Origin: Sphingobacteriales bacterium
GTDB taxonomy: Bacteria > Bacteroidota > Bacteroidia > Chitinophagales > UBA2359
Length of the DNA stretch: 64,000 bases
Assembly (NCBI GenBank): GCA_016711295.1
Contig: JADJTE010000031.1
Span: 170,645-234,644 of the forward strand
Direction: 5' to 3'
Of this stretch, positions 29,317 through 37,158 are shown piece after piece. The position numbers and the translations under genes were made by a program. The number at the start of each line of letters is the position of its first letter. Position 1 is the first letter of the stretch. The notes beneath the pieces were generated by a model, which saw only the letters and a list, made by a program, of their open reading frames with translations, was not told the DNA's origin and did no database searches.

Positions 29317-30898
29317 TTAATTTATTAATGATAAAATATCTTCGGCAGCCATGCGCCCTGTTTCGGCTGCGCCGTTCATATAACCTTGGTATTCGATACT
29401 GCAATGGTCGCCAGCAAAAAACAATTTGCCCACCGAATCGCGTTCAGTTTCTCCGAAAGCCGTTAGTTGCCCTACGAGATAGCAAGGGTAGCTGCCTTTT
29501 GAGAATGGGTATGTGGGCCAATGAAACCGTTCGGCTTTGTTATTGAATGTGGCGGCACTACCCGCAAATAGTTGGTCTAATAGCGGTAAATAGAGTGCGG
29601 CTTGTGCGGCGGGAGTGCCGTCGGCTAAAGCTACTCCATTGTTGCCACCTGTAAATACGGTATAGCTGCCCGTGCCGCTATTATTGTTTTGCAACTGTGA
29701 GCTATCCCAACCTGTTTGCAATCCGTTGTCGCTGAATGCATAGCCCACATAACCCGCATTTCGCCAAGGTCGGTTATTGAAGCCCAATATCAATTTGGCA
29801 TTAGTTCCGTAGCCCAATTCGTTGATAGCTTGGGTTTTTTGGGCGGGCAGGTTGAGTTCGGTCAAATCTACGTCTCGAAGCATGGTGAAAGGTAAGGCGA
29901 GGATAACAAACTCTGCTACAGACTCGGTAGTAGAGCCGCCGCCCTTATCAAAAGCCAAAACATATTTTCCGTCGGCATTAGTGCTTATTTTGAGTAGTTT
30001 ATACCCCAATTGTATTTGTTCGCTCACATCGGCGGCTAATTTATCGACAATTTGTTGGTTGCCACCTACTACTTTATAGCGTTCGTCGCTTTCTCCAAAT
30101 ATATCAAACGAACCGCTTGATGTATCGGTCGAAATCAGATATAAAATTAACAGCAGATTGCACGTCTGCTTCTAAGCCGTACTCGGTAGTATATGCCACT
30201 TCGAGCAATGAGCGCAGCCAGCCACTCACGCCGATACTTTGTAAATATTGACTAATAGATAGATTGTCGTAGTATTCTACGTTAGAAGTGGCATTGTCAA
30301 TAGCACCTGCAATGTCGTCAAAGGCATCTATGATGTTGCTCAACGAATAGTGTTGCCCATTAAAAAAATAGGCATCTTTGATGAGCGATGTCTCGGATGG
30401 TGCTTGGGTATCTAAGAGTGTCAATCCGTATTCGGCTACCAAATCGAGCATATCTTCGTGTATCGAATCGATAAATTCGCCGCCAAGTTCGGTAGTTAAA
30501 CCGTCGCCCATCAAGTTGGTGGCAGAATAGATTCGCCCGCCTGTTCGGTTGCTTGCCTCAAAAATAGTGCTGCCAAAACCTGCTTTGCGCAGTATATTAG
30601 CAGCCCGCAAGCCCGCCATACCACCACCTACAATGGCTATGCTGCGCGTGGTATCGAGTTCGTCTTTTCGGCAACTGCTCCACAATCCGCTCGTGCTGAG
30701 GGCTAAGGTAGCTAAGGCACTTCGTTGCACAAATCTGCGGCGCGATAAATTAACGCCCAAAGGCGGTGCGGTGGGTATATCGGCAGCACTGCGGCGGCGT
30801 AGCTGCACCATTCGCCATGCCTTGAGCAATAATTGCATCAAGGGCGTTCGTGGGGGGCGATATGATTTGGGTTTGTCTGTGTAGTAAGGATTAGGCAT
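29317..30898 (-). CDS. Tat-signal flavin monoamine oxidase family protein (frameshifted near 30130)
   Basis: About 526 residues after repair. The N-terminus has a ~50-residue cytosolic tail and a twin-arginine signal (SRRRFVQ, residues 52-58) with a hydrophobic stretch ending in Cys76 (GLWSSC), which looks like a lipobox. The FAD-binding motif IAIVGGGMAGLRAA follows (91-97), with FEASNRTGGRIYS. The second frame carries the substrate domain and the terminal FAD motif KLFFAGDHCSIEYQGYMNGAAETGRMAAEDIL. Near 30130 one extra base separates VNFIS from ISTDTSSGSFDIFGE. Flavin amine oxidases oxidise primary or polyamines or L-amino acids; the substrate here is unknown. It is predicted to be exported folded, with cofactor bound. 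The purK-like gene lies upstream on the same strand. Confidence 0.82.
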
Positions 30899-30925
30899 AC
30901 TGGTATTGTTAGGTGAGTGATTGTT

Positions 30926-31882
30926 TTACGCGCTAACGATTTCTAAACAATTTTGGAGGATTTGGGCTTTTTGCTTGGCTTCTTCGAGATTGGGAGCGGT
31001 TATGGTGGCATGTCCCATTTTTCGGAAAGGGCGTGTTTCGCGCTTGCCGTATAGGTGCAGATGTGCGCCTTCGATAGCCAAACTTTCGGACAAACCCTGA
31101 TAGGCTGTTGTGCCCTGATGTTCGGCACTACCCAATAGATTGAGCATTACGGCGGGCATTATAAGCGCGGTGCTGCCCAAGGGCAAGCCCAGAATAGAGC
31201 GCAAATGTTGTTCGTATTGCGAGGTAATGCAACTTTCGATGCTGTGATGACCGCTATTGTGGGGGCGCGGTGCTACTTCATTGATATAGATTTGTTGGTC
31301 GGGGCTTAGAAATAGTTCTACTGCCAACACGCCGCGCAGGTCAAATGCGCGTAGCACATCGATAGCTATTTGTTCGGCTTGGGCAGCTACGGCGGGGCTA
31401 ATGTCGGCAGGGCATTGTAGTATTAAAGGCAATGTCAATGTTCCATTAGCTATATCGCGCTTGATGTCGGCGGCATTGGCATAACACCTAAAATTAGCGG
31501 TGGGCAATTGGTGATAGGCATAGAATTGTTTCTGCAAACCCTTATCCTGTATGGTTTTCAGCGCACCGGGCTGCGGATATACTTGTTTGCCGATGGCTTG
31601 GAGGTCGGCTAAGGCATCGGCATTCACTTGTTCTATTACGATGGTCAGGCAATCGACGGTTTGCCCAAATTGCCACACGGTATTATAGTCGCGAAAATCG
31701 CCTTGTACAAAATTGCTGCACCAAGCGGCACAAGAGCATTGGGGGTCGGGGTCGAGTACGGCGGTCGGCATGCCTAATTTGATACATTCGGGCAATAGCA
31801 TCATGCCCGATTGCCCGCCGCGCAATATGGCCAATCGCGGGGGACGGTAGGGTAGGGTAGTGGGTGGGTGGTGTGGTGGCAT
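30926..31882 (-). CDS. purK: PurK-like N5-CAIR synthase lacking a central ATP-grasp segment
   Basis: A 318-residue continuous frame; family members are normally about 370-390. It matches PurK (5-(carboxyamino)imidazole ribonucleotide synthase, purine biosynthesis) at the N-terminus (ILRGGQSGMMLLPECIKLGM, normally GGGQLGRM), in the middle (TIQDKGLQKQFY) and in the C-terminal part (VLAVELFLSPDQQIYINEVAPRPHNSGHHSIES, QYEQHLRSILGLPLG). After LPLILQ (~residue 165) it jumps directly to CPADISPAV. About 60-65 residues are missing in frame, including the K-x-R-x-G-Y-DG-x-G loop and the adenine-binding strand of the ATP-grasp fold. The late Mg/ATP residues are kept. It may be inactive, repurposed, or a deletion in the assembly. 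No purE is adjacent. Confidence 0.82.
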   Translation of the reverse strand: MPPHHPPTTLPYRPPRLAILRGGQSGMMLLPECIKLGMPTAVLDPDPQCSCAAWCSNFVQGDFRDYNTVWQFGQTVDCLTIVIEQVNADALADLQAIGKQVYPQPGALKTIQDKGLQKQFYAYHQLPTANFRCYANAADIKRDIANGTLTLPLILQCPADISPAVAAQAEQIAIDVLRAFDLRGVLAVELFLSPDQQIYINEVAPRPHNSGHHSIESCITSQYEQHLRSILGLPLGSTALIMPAVMLNLLGSAEHQGTTAYQGLSESLAIEGAHLHLYGKRETRPFRKMGHATITAPNLEEAKQKAQILQNCLEIVSA

Positions 31883-32101
31883 TAGTGGATATGGGCTTTA
31901 AGGGCAACGCTAACGCATTTTAGTATTATGGGAACATCCGCTCACCTCTTGCCAAATGTTTTGTCCTAACTCGATGAGTATGGTATCCCAAGAGCTGAGA
32001 TGGGCTACTCAAAACACCTGAAGTGAAAATTATGGCACATGCTCTTTTTTTGATGCCTCGCTCAATTGTCCTGCTTGAATTTCAAATTGAGATACTATTG
32101 G

Positions 32102-32446
32102 CTATTTGGTCTGGGCAGGCGGGTTATTCCTTACTTTCTTTGCATTAACTTTGATAGTTTGAGTAGTTACAATTCCCGCGGTCAAACCGCTAACGAGAAA
32201 ATCGATAATGTTGAGCCTTGTTACTACTTGGCAGTCGCCGTCGCCAGGTGTATTGACATTTGTTCTTCCTAAAGGTACAATACCCCAGAATAGCCATACT
32301 TGTTTTCCCTTGGCATAGGTGTATTGAAGTCCTGGTTCTTCCTTATAGGTGCCAACGTTTGTCTTTGTTGTCATGCAGGAAGTGAAAGATGTTATTGAAA
32401 TGGAGAGTACTATCAATGCAGTTAGTAACGGTAAATTTTTTTTCAT
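32102..32446 (-). CDS. Small lipoprotein, Bor-like
   Basis: 114 residues. The signal sequence ends in a lipobox (ITSFTSC, Cys24). The mature part has a GKQVWLFWGIVPLGRTNV segment, an isolated Cys (GDGDCQVV) and a hydrophobic LVSGLTAGIVTTQTIKV stretch. The layout resembles the Bor/Iss lipoprotein family, but similarity is weak and the assignment is tentative. It is the first of three consecutive leftward small genes (32102, 32464, 33310). Confidence 0.65.
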   Translation of the reverse strand: MKKNLPLLTALIVLSISITSFTSCMTTKTNVGTYKEEPGLQYTYAKGKQVWLFWGIVPLGRTNVNTPGDGDCQVVTRLNIIDFLVSGLTAGIVTTQTIKVNAKKVRNNPPAQTK

Positions 32447-32463
32447 TTTTGTTTAATTAAATG

Positions 32464-33024
32464 TTATTTTATTTTTTGAATTTCCCTATAGTTCTCTTGT
32501 TTTTGCGGTGTTTGGCAAAGGCTTGATTTTTGCCCGATTTCAATTGACAAAGCAAGCATTAATGCATCCAGGGCAAGGACAGTTCTATGCCAAAGGGCAT
32601 GGTAAGTGCCGCACAATAGAACAGACCAAAATGTGAATGCGGCAAACATATAGCCAAATATTTGCAGTTTGTTTTTGTATAGCGAATTAGCCAACATAGC
32701 CCCTACGGGAACGGTCAGGATAAGTGGGGTCAGAAAAGCGATGCCCGCCAAGCCATAGCGTTGGCGTACCCATACTACGGCACGCAAAAAGCGATTGATA
32801 CGCAGTTTTTCGGTTCGTTTTTTGGGCGGAAAAAAACGCCGCCATGTTTTTTTGAGTAGGTCGCCGCCATAAGCAAAAATGATTACGCCCAACATTCCGC
32901 CGAAAATAGCCATACTGATAGATTCGAGAAATGTAAAATTGCCCGCAAAAATAAGGGCTACCGCTATGGCGTATTTGCTGCCTGCCAAACCTATAATGGC
33001 AAGCACGGGTAATATATCAGTCAT
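32464..33024 (-). CDS. Multi-pass inner-membrane protein, small multidrug-export-like
   Basis: 186 residues with four or so hydrophobic segments (LPVLAIIGLAGSKYAIAVALIF, SISMAIFGGMLGVIIFAY, GLAGIAFLTPLILTVPVGAML, GYMFAAFTFWSVLLCGTY) and a basic cytosolic loop (KKTWRRFFPPKKRTEK). It resembles Sm_multidrug_ex/DUF-type membrane proteins; the transported substrate, if any, is unknown. It starts 18 bases upstream of the lipoprotein gene's start side, so the two are probably co-transcribed. Its start codon lies in a short direct repeat (see 33010-33117). Confidence 0.6.
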   Translation of the reverse strand: MTDILPVLAIIGLAGSKYAIAVALIFAGNFTFLESISMAIFGGMLGVIIFAYGGDLLKKTWRRFFPPKKRTEKLRINRFLRAVVWVRQRYGLAGIAFLTPLILTVPVGAMLANSLYKNKLQIFGYMFAAFTFWSVLLCGTYHALWHRTVLALDALMLALSIEIGQKSSLCQTPQKQENYREIQKIK

Positions 33025-33309
33025 AAAGGGGGTGCGTTAGTATTATAACTGAAAAAATCACATGTCTTTAAAAAAAGAGACACACAATATATCAGTCCTA
33101 AAAAAGGGGGTGATTTAGGGTTGGGGGGAGTATATAGATTACGTGGTTTGAGGTGTATAATCAAACCACAAAGTTACGGATTTTTCTGTATGCAAACAAG
33201 CCTTACAGTTATAAAAAACTGCAAGGCTGTTTGTATAACCCACTGCTGAGAGTGTTTGATGCGAGGGCGAGATAGCAGGAAACTAATGAGATAGCAAGCG
33301 TTTCGGTAT
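33025..33309. other. Intergenic region with a short direct repeat and a MITE-end-like hairpin
   Basis: 285 bases, no gene. AATATATCAGTC followed by a G5 run occurs at about 33010-33031 (overlapping the start of the membrane-protein gene) and again at about 33086-33110. At 33143-33169 GTGGTTTGA and TCAAACCAC form a 9 bp hairpin identical to the termini of the MITE-like elements. Confidence 0.6.
33143..33169. repeat. Short palindrome matching MITE-like termini
   Basis: GTGGTTTGA, 9-base loop, TCAAACCAC. This corresponds to two MITE ends nearly fused, as expected from an internal deletion derivative. Confidence 0.5.
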
Positions 33310-33726
33310 TTATTGCGCTTTACCGCGTTTGTCTTTCAATTGTTTTTTTAATTTATCAAATTTGGCTTTTTGGTCGGCGGTCAAGATAGCTACGATTTCC
33401 ACTTCGCGTTTTTTGTGGGCTGCTTTGAGGGCATCGCGTTTGCCCGCAGATTTCAATTCGGCAACTTCTTTGGCAGAAGCTAAATTGATGGTGTGGGCTT
33501 GGCGGCGTTGCTCGTCGCTGAGCGAAAGGCGTTTTACTAAGTGGTCTGTCCATTCTTGGGCGCGGGCTTCGGGCGTAAGTGCTTTTTTGGTATTTTCGTT
33601 TTCGCGTACTTCTACACGACCTTTTTGCATACCAGCAGCGGCATTATCGTTAGCTTTTTGGGCAAAAGTTTGTTGGGCAAATAAGAATGTGCCAGTCAGG
33701 GCGATAAGGCAAAATAACTTTTTCAT
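33310..33726 (-). CDS. Spy-like / LTXXQ-type periplasmic protein
   Basis: 138 residues with a signal peptide ending QQTFAQ. The mature protein is highly charged and helical: LSLSDEQRRQAHTINLAS, KREVEIVAILTADQKAKFDKL. The 'L(T/S)xxQ' repeats are typical of Spy/CpxP-like or DUF4890 periplasmic chaperone-type proteins widespread in Bacteroidota. A stress-responsive role is possible but only inferred. A TATCTTTG box lies about 200 bases upstream. Confidence 0.75.
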   Translation of the reverse strand: MKKLFCLIALTGTFLFAQQTFAQKANDNAAAGMQKGRVEVRENENTKKALTPEARAQEWTDHLVKRLSLSDEQRRQAHTINLASAKEVAELKSAGKRDALKAAHKKREVEIVAILTADQKAKFDKLKKQLKDKRGKAQ

Positions 33727-34071
33727 GGTGTCTTGAAAATGATGTGTGGGGTTATGAAAATTTATTTAAAATTTAAAAATGTTGTTGTTTCAACCGAAAC
33801 ACGACAATTAGATGCTGAACTGTGGGCGGGGGTTTAATGTAAGCCCTAAAATTTTTTGGAAAGTTTTACGCCGATTTGTTTGTCTGCTTCTTGGCTGCCT
33901 TAGTGGTGGGCAGCGATGTTTAGATGCGCAAAGATAGGTAGGGTTTAAACAGCGCATGAATTTTTTAGGCTATTTTTTGCTCAAAAGTCATTTTAGCATT
34001 GGCTAAACATCTTATCTTGCAGTTTTGTTCTTACTATACTCACCATTACCTCGTAAAACGCATCATTTAGT
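33727..34071. other. Divergent intergenic region, 33727-34071
   Basis: 345 bases with no gene. It holds a minus-strand TATCTTTG box (33929-33936). Nothing clear is seen for the rightward gene. Confidence 0.55.
33929..33936 (-). promoter_or_regulatory. Putative -7 box for the Spy-like gene
   Basis: Minus-strand TATCTTTG; it implies a leader of about 195 bases before the ATG at 33726. Confidence 0.35.
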
Positions 34072-35040
34072 ATGTTATTATTACGTTATTGCTGTTGGCT
34101 TGTTCTAATGGTAGCTGCGAAAAATTTATCCCTTGCGAGCGCATTACCAAGCTATATGCCTGTCGATTCTGCTAAAAAAAGGGCAACGGTCGAAGTCTTA
34201 TTGCCATTTATAGACGTTCCGCCCGATTCCGTAGCTTATTATATGGAATTGTTGCGTCGCTTGGGCAACCGCGAAGCAGTGGACGATATGATGCCAACAA
34301 TTTCGCAATCTAAGCCCGACCCTAATCCCGTTGCCGAAAGGGCGACCAGCACGGTTCAATCTGTCCAAGTAAGCGCACCCGTATATGCGATAAAAGTCAA
34401 TTTTTCGGCTACAGAAAAAAGTGCCTATCAACGCTTGTTAGACGAAATAGATATCCGACGAGCTACCTTTGCTATGCTATATAGCCAAACCGACAATAAT
34501 ACTACCAAGAAACAAGTATTGGAAGAAGCGGCGAAATATTGGACAGAGACAATCGCGCAAAGTTTTATGGCACAACTTGACGGCAAAATCTTGTCCATGC
34601 CCAATAAAGCACTGAATACCGATAATGCGACACATAATAAAGCATTTATCGTATCACTATTGCACGATTTTGGCTTTGCTGCCGATTTTTCTAACTTTCA
34701 GGTAGCCACCCCGCGTAGCATTGCCAAATCGTTGGCAAATGACAACGCCCTAAAATACTGCAAAGACTTTGATGACTTAGACGGGTATTTGGCTAAAAAA
34801 GGGCGCGGATTGTATGTGCTTGCTTACGACAAATATGTGGCACTTATCTGGAACAATGGAATGGAAACGCTACTGCTGCTATCTGACCCGCTTAATGGCA
34901 ACAAAATAACTCAGGAACCTTTGCAAAAAGCATCTGCTTTCAAATCGTATATACCTTATTTCAATGTCGGTAGTTTGTCAGACAACACTAATTTGATTGC
35001 TAAGTGGCTCACCGAGAACAAAATCGAACTTCAAAAATAA
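34072..35040 (+). CDS. Secreted hypothetical protein, 322 residues
   Basis: Begins with a signal peptide (MLLLRYCCWLVLMVAAKNLSLASA). The mature protein has a Pro/Ser-rich linker (~85-115), a helical segment (EKSAYQRLLDEIDIRRATFAML), and an alpha/beta C-terminal half (FIVSLLHDFGFAADF, RGLYVLAYDKYVALIWNNGMETLLLLSDP). I recognise no family, no sorting domain and no catalytic motif. It is transcribed toward the porP/sprF-like gene and is followed by a hairpin (35063-35101) and a copy of the 113 bp element. Confidence 0.6.
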   Translation: MLLLRYCCWLVLMVAAKNLSLASALPSYMPVDSAKKRATVEVLLPFIDVPPDSVAYYMELLRRLGNREAVDDMMPTISQSKPDPNPVAERATSTVQSVQVSAPVYAIKVNFSATEKSAYQRLLDEIDIRRATFAMLYSQTDNNTTKKQVLEEAAKYWTETIAQSFMAQLDGKILSMPNKALNTDNATHNKAFIVSLLHDFGFAADFSNFQVATPRSIAKSLANDNALKYCKDFDDLDGYLAKKGRGLYVLAYDKYVALIWNNGMETLLLLSDPLNGNKITQEPLQKASAFKSYIPYFNVGSLSDNTNLIAKWLTENKIELQK

Positions 35041-35062
35041 ATAACCAACTCACATCTATACA

Positions 35063-35101
35063 GCAAAGTTCCACCCAATTGTATGATGGGCGGAACTTTG
35101 C
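35063..35101 (+). terminator. Hairpin after the secreted hypothetical gene
   Basis: 15 bp arms GCAAAGTTCCACCCA / TGGGCGGAACTTTGC with one mismatch. No strong T-tract follows, so it may act with another factor or bidirectionally. Confidence 0.5.
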
Positions 35102-35119
35102 GGGAATATAAAAGAATAC

Positions 35120-35234
35120 GTAACTATTTAGGGTATAGGGTTTTGGGTAATGAGCAATACTTATCTAATAATGTTTGACATCGCTGCATATTCGATTAGA
35201 AATGGCTATTTCCGCTACAAGGCTAAATAGTTAC
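35120..35234 (-). repeat. Dispersed inverted-repeat element, copy 2 (inverted)
   Basis: Bounded by GTAACTATTTAG and CTAAATAGTTAC (perfect 12 bp inverted repeats). The interior matches the other copies in reverse orientation, with an extra GAAATGGCTATTTCC-type insert also found in copy 5 and a loss of CATACCC. Confidence 0.85.
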
Positions 35235-35241
35235 AAGAATA

Positions 35242-36202
35242 CTAAAAATAACGCGGAGTATGGTAACGAACTCCTTTGCCTCTGAAATCGTAGCCCAGCA
35301 TAATTTCGTGGGAGCCGCTGGTATAATTATTCAATTCGCTGAGGGTGAAATCATAGGCATAACCAATTTTTAACCCATTTTTGAGCTGAAATGCGACGAT
35401 AGCATCAACCGACTCGGATTCGAAAGACTTGTCGCCGCCAAATGCGCTGCGATATGACCCACCAAACCAAAAAGTATCCTTAATTAAGAACATCAAACTT
35501 GCATCGGTTTGTATAGGGGCATTGGTGGGTACTGCCTTGACCAAAATAGAGGGGCGTACCCTGAAATCGGAACGACCAATAATTAAACCTGCAGTAGCCA
35601 TATAATGCCGATATTGATGAGCTACCTTTTCGAGGTCTGTGCCGCCATTAGCAGTGAGGCGGTTTTCTAACAATTGAGGAGCAGACAAGCCCACATAAAA
35701 ACGGTTGGGGCGATACCAATAAATGCCTAAGCCAAAATTGGGCATCAGGCGGCTTTCATCTTGCGCAAAGGCGGGGTCTATGCCCAAATTGATTAGTTCG
35801 TTGCCGTAGCCTGCGTATAATTAGATTGAGTACGATGCCGCCGTTTAGACCTATCGAGAAACGCGATTCGCCCAAAATAAATTTATAGGCATAGCTCAAA
35901 AATAAATTAGAGCGGCGGTGTACGCCAATTTCGTCATACTCTAAAAAGCCGCCTACGCCTGCTTTTTTGTCTACGCCCAAGGGGCTATGGGCTGCCAACG
36001 AAACAGTAGTAGGTGCGCCCTTGATGTTTACCCACTGCATACGCCCCAAAGCGGTTATACTCAAACCTTCGGTCGTGCCCGTATAAGCAGGATTAAAGGT
36101 AAGTTGGTTAAACATATATTGGCTATATCGGGGCAGTTGTTGTGCTTGTACGCCGATGCTCGCCCATGCGAACAAGGCAAACGCAAGTACGATTTTTTTC
36201 AT
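35242..36202 (-). CDS. PorP/SprF-family type IX secretion outer-membrane protein (frameshifted near 35820)
   Basis: About 319 residues after repair. The signal peptide ends in VQAQ, followed by the family hallmark QLPRYSQYMFNQLTFNPAYTGTTEG and ITALGRMQWVNIKGAPTTVSLAAHSPL, then beta strands of a 14-strand-type barrel (SYAYKFILG, MPNFGLGIYWYRPNRFYVGLSAP, GLKIGYAYDFTLSEL). PorP/SprF proteins form outer-membrane partners of T9SS and of attached adhesins, especially type B-sorted ones such as the giant protein at 40166-48436. The frame break lies near 35817-35825, where LNLI should continue as YAGYGNELINLGID. A TAAATTTG box lies at 36263-36270. Confidence 0.85.
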
Positions 36203-36262
36203 GGTGGTGTGGTCAGTTTTTGCGTAAATGAAACAATGCTTAGCTATCTGCTAATCTTGTGC

Positions 36263-36270
36263 CAAATTTA
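36263..36270 (-). promoter_or_regulatory. Putative -7 box for the porP/sprF-like gene
   Basis: Minus-strand TAAATTTG, 60 bases before the ATG, with a possible TTG -33 element about 21 bases upstream. Confidence 0.4.
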
Positions 36271-36432
36271 CTTTTATGGGCGCAATAACACCAATAAAGC
36301 CCAAAAAAAGTTATGCAACGACTAAAAATGACCTTCTAAAACCTAACTTGATTAATTTATTGACAATGTAATGACATAATTCATAGCCTGTGCGGGTGGT
36401 TAAGATAAAAAGCTATACACTACCGAAACTTA

Positions 36433-37017
36433 TTATTGTCGCCACCGCTCATATAAAAGGGCTTGCTGCGGTCGGTCGGTGGGCATCTCGCGCAGTGGTT
36501 CGCAAGGGTGCAGCGATTGGCGGCAATATTCGGGCAATTGTTGGTAAAGATGCGTGCCACTTGTTTTCCAAGCCAGCATCTCGTCGCTTACGGTTTTAAT
36601 GATTTTGCCCGGATTACCCGCCACTACACTGCGGCGCGGTATGTGCGTATTAGCTTTTATAAACGTCAATGCCCCTATGATACATTCATCTTCTACTACT
36701 ACATCGTCCATAATAACGGCATTCATTCCCACCAAAACATTGCGTCCTATGGTCGCGCCGTGTATAATGGCACCATGACCGATATGTGCGCCACTGCGTA
36801 GCGTTACGGTGATGCCCGGAAACATGTGTATCGTACAATTTTCCTGCACATTGCAACCATCTTCAATAACGATGCTGCCCCAATCGCCCCGAATAGCAGC
36901 ACAAGGACCTATATATACATCGCGCCCAATGATGACATTGCCCGTTACAACGGCTTGCGGATGGACGAAGGCACTCTCGTGTACCACAGGTATAAATCCT
37001 TCGTAGGCGTAAAACAT
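36433..37017 (-). CDS. paaY: PaaY-like hexapeptide-repeat protein (gamma-carbonic anhydrase fold)
   Basis: 194 residues. Left-handed beta-helix hexapeptide repeats cover ~12-140 (FVHPQAVVTGNVIIGRDVYI, GALTFIKANTHIPRRSVVAG). The three histidines expected for the gamma-carbonic anhydrase metal site are present (His64, His81, His86). The C-terminal part (LAWKTSGTHLYQQLPEYCRQ, EPLREMP) matches E. coli PaaY closely, a thioesterase that removes stuck CoA thioesters in phenylacetate degradation. No paa genes are nearby, so the specific pathway is uncertain. Confidence 0.85.
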   Translation of the reverse strand: MFYAYEGFIPVVHESAFVHPQAVVTGNVIIGRDVYIGPCAAIRGDWGSIVIEDGCNVQENCTIHMFPGITVTLRSGAHIGHGAIIHGATIGRNVLVGMNAVIMDDVVVEDECIIGALTFIKANTHIPRRSVVAGNPGKIIKTVSDEMLAWKTSGTHLYQQLPEYCRQSLHPCEPLREMPTDRPQQALLYERWRQ

Positions 37018-37044
37018 AATGATGGGTAATGATTGATTGTAACG

Positions 37045-37157
37045 GCGGATAATGTAGAGACGGATGATTATCCGTCTGGGGCGGATAATGTAGAGACGGA
37101 TGATTATCCGTCTGGGGCGGATAATGTAGAGACGGATAATTATCCGTCTCTACGGGG
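37045..37157 (+). repeat. 36 bp tandem repeat, three units
   Basis: Units start at 37045, 37081 and 37117. Each carries GCGGATAATGTAGAGACGG followed by AT(G/A)ATTATCCGTC. The third unit contains a 28 bp perfect palindrome at 37126-37153 (arm GTAGAGACGGATAA). It lies between the paaY-like start and the end of the cytochrome/monooxygenase gene. Confidence 0.9.
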
Positions 37158-37158
37158 G

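Noticed and set aside
31883..32101. tRNA or small RNA in the gap before purK
   Set aside because: No cloverleaf, T-loop motif or strong hairpin was seen.
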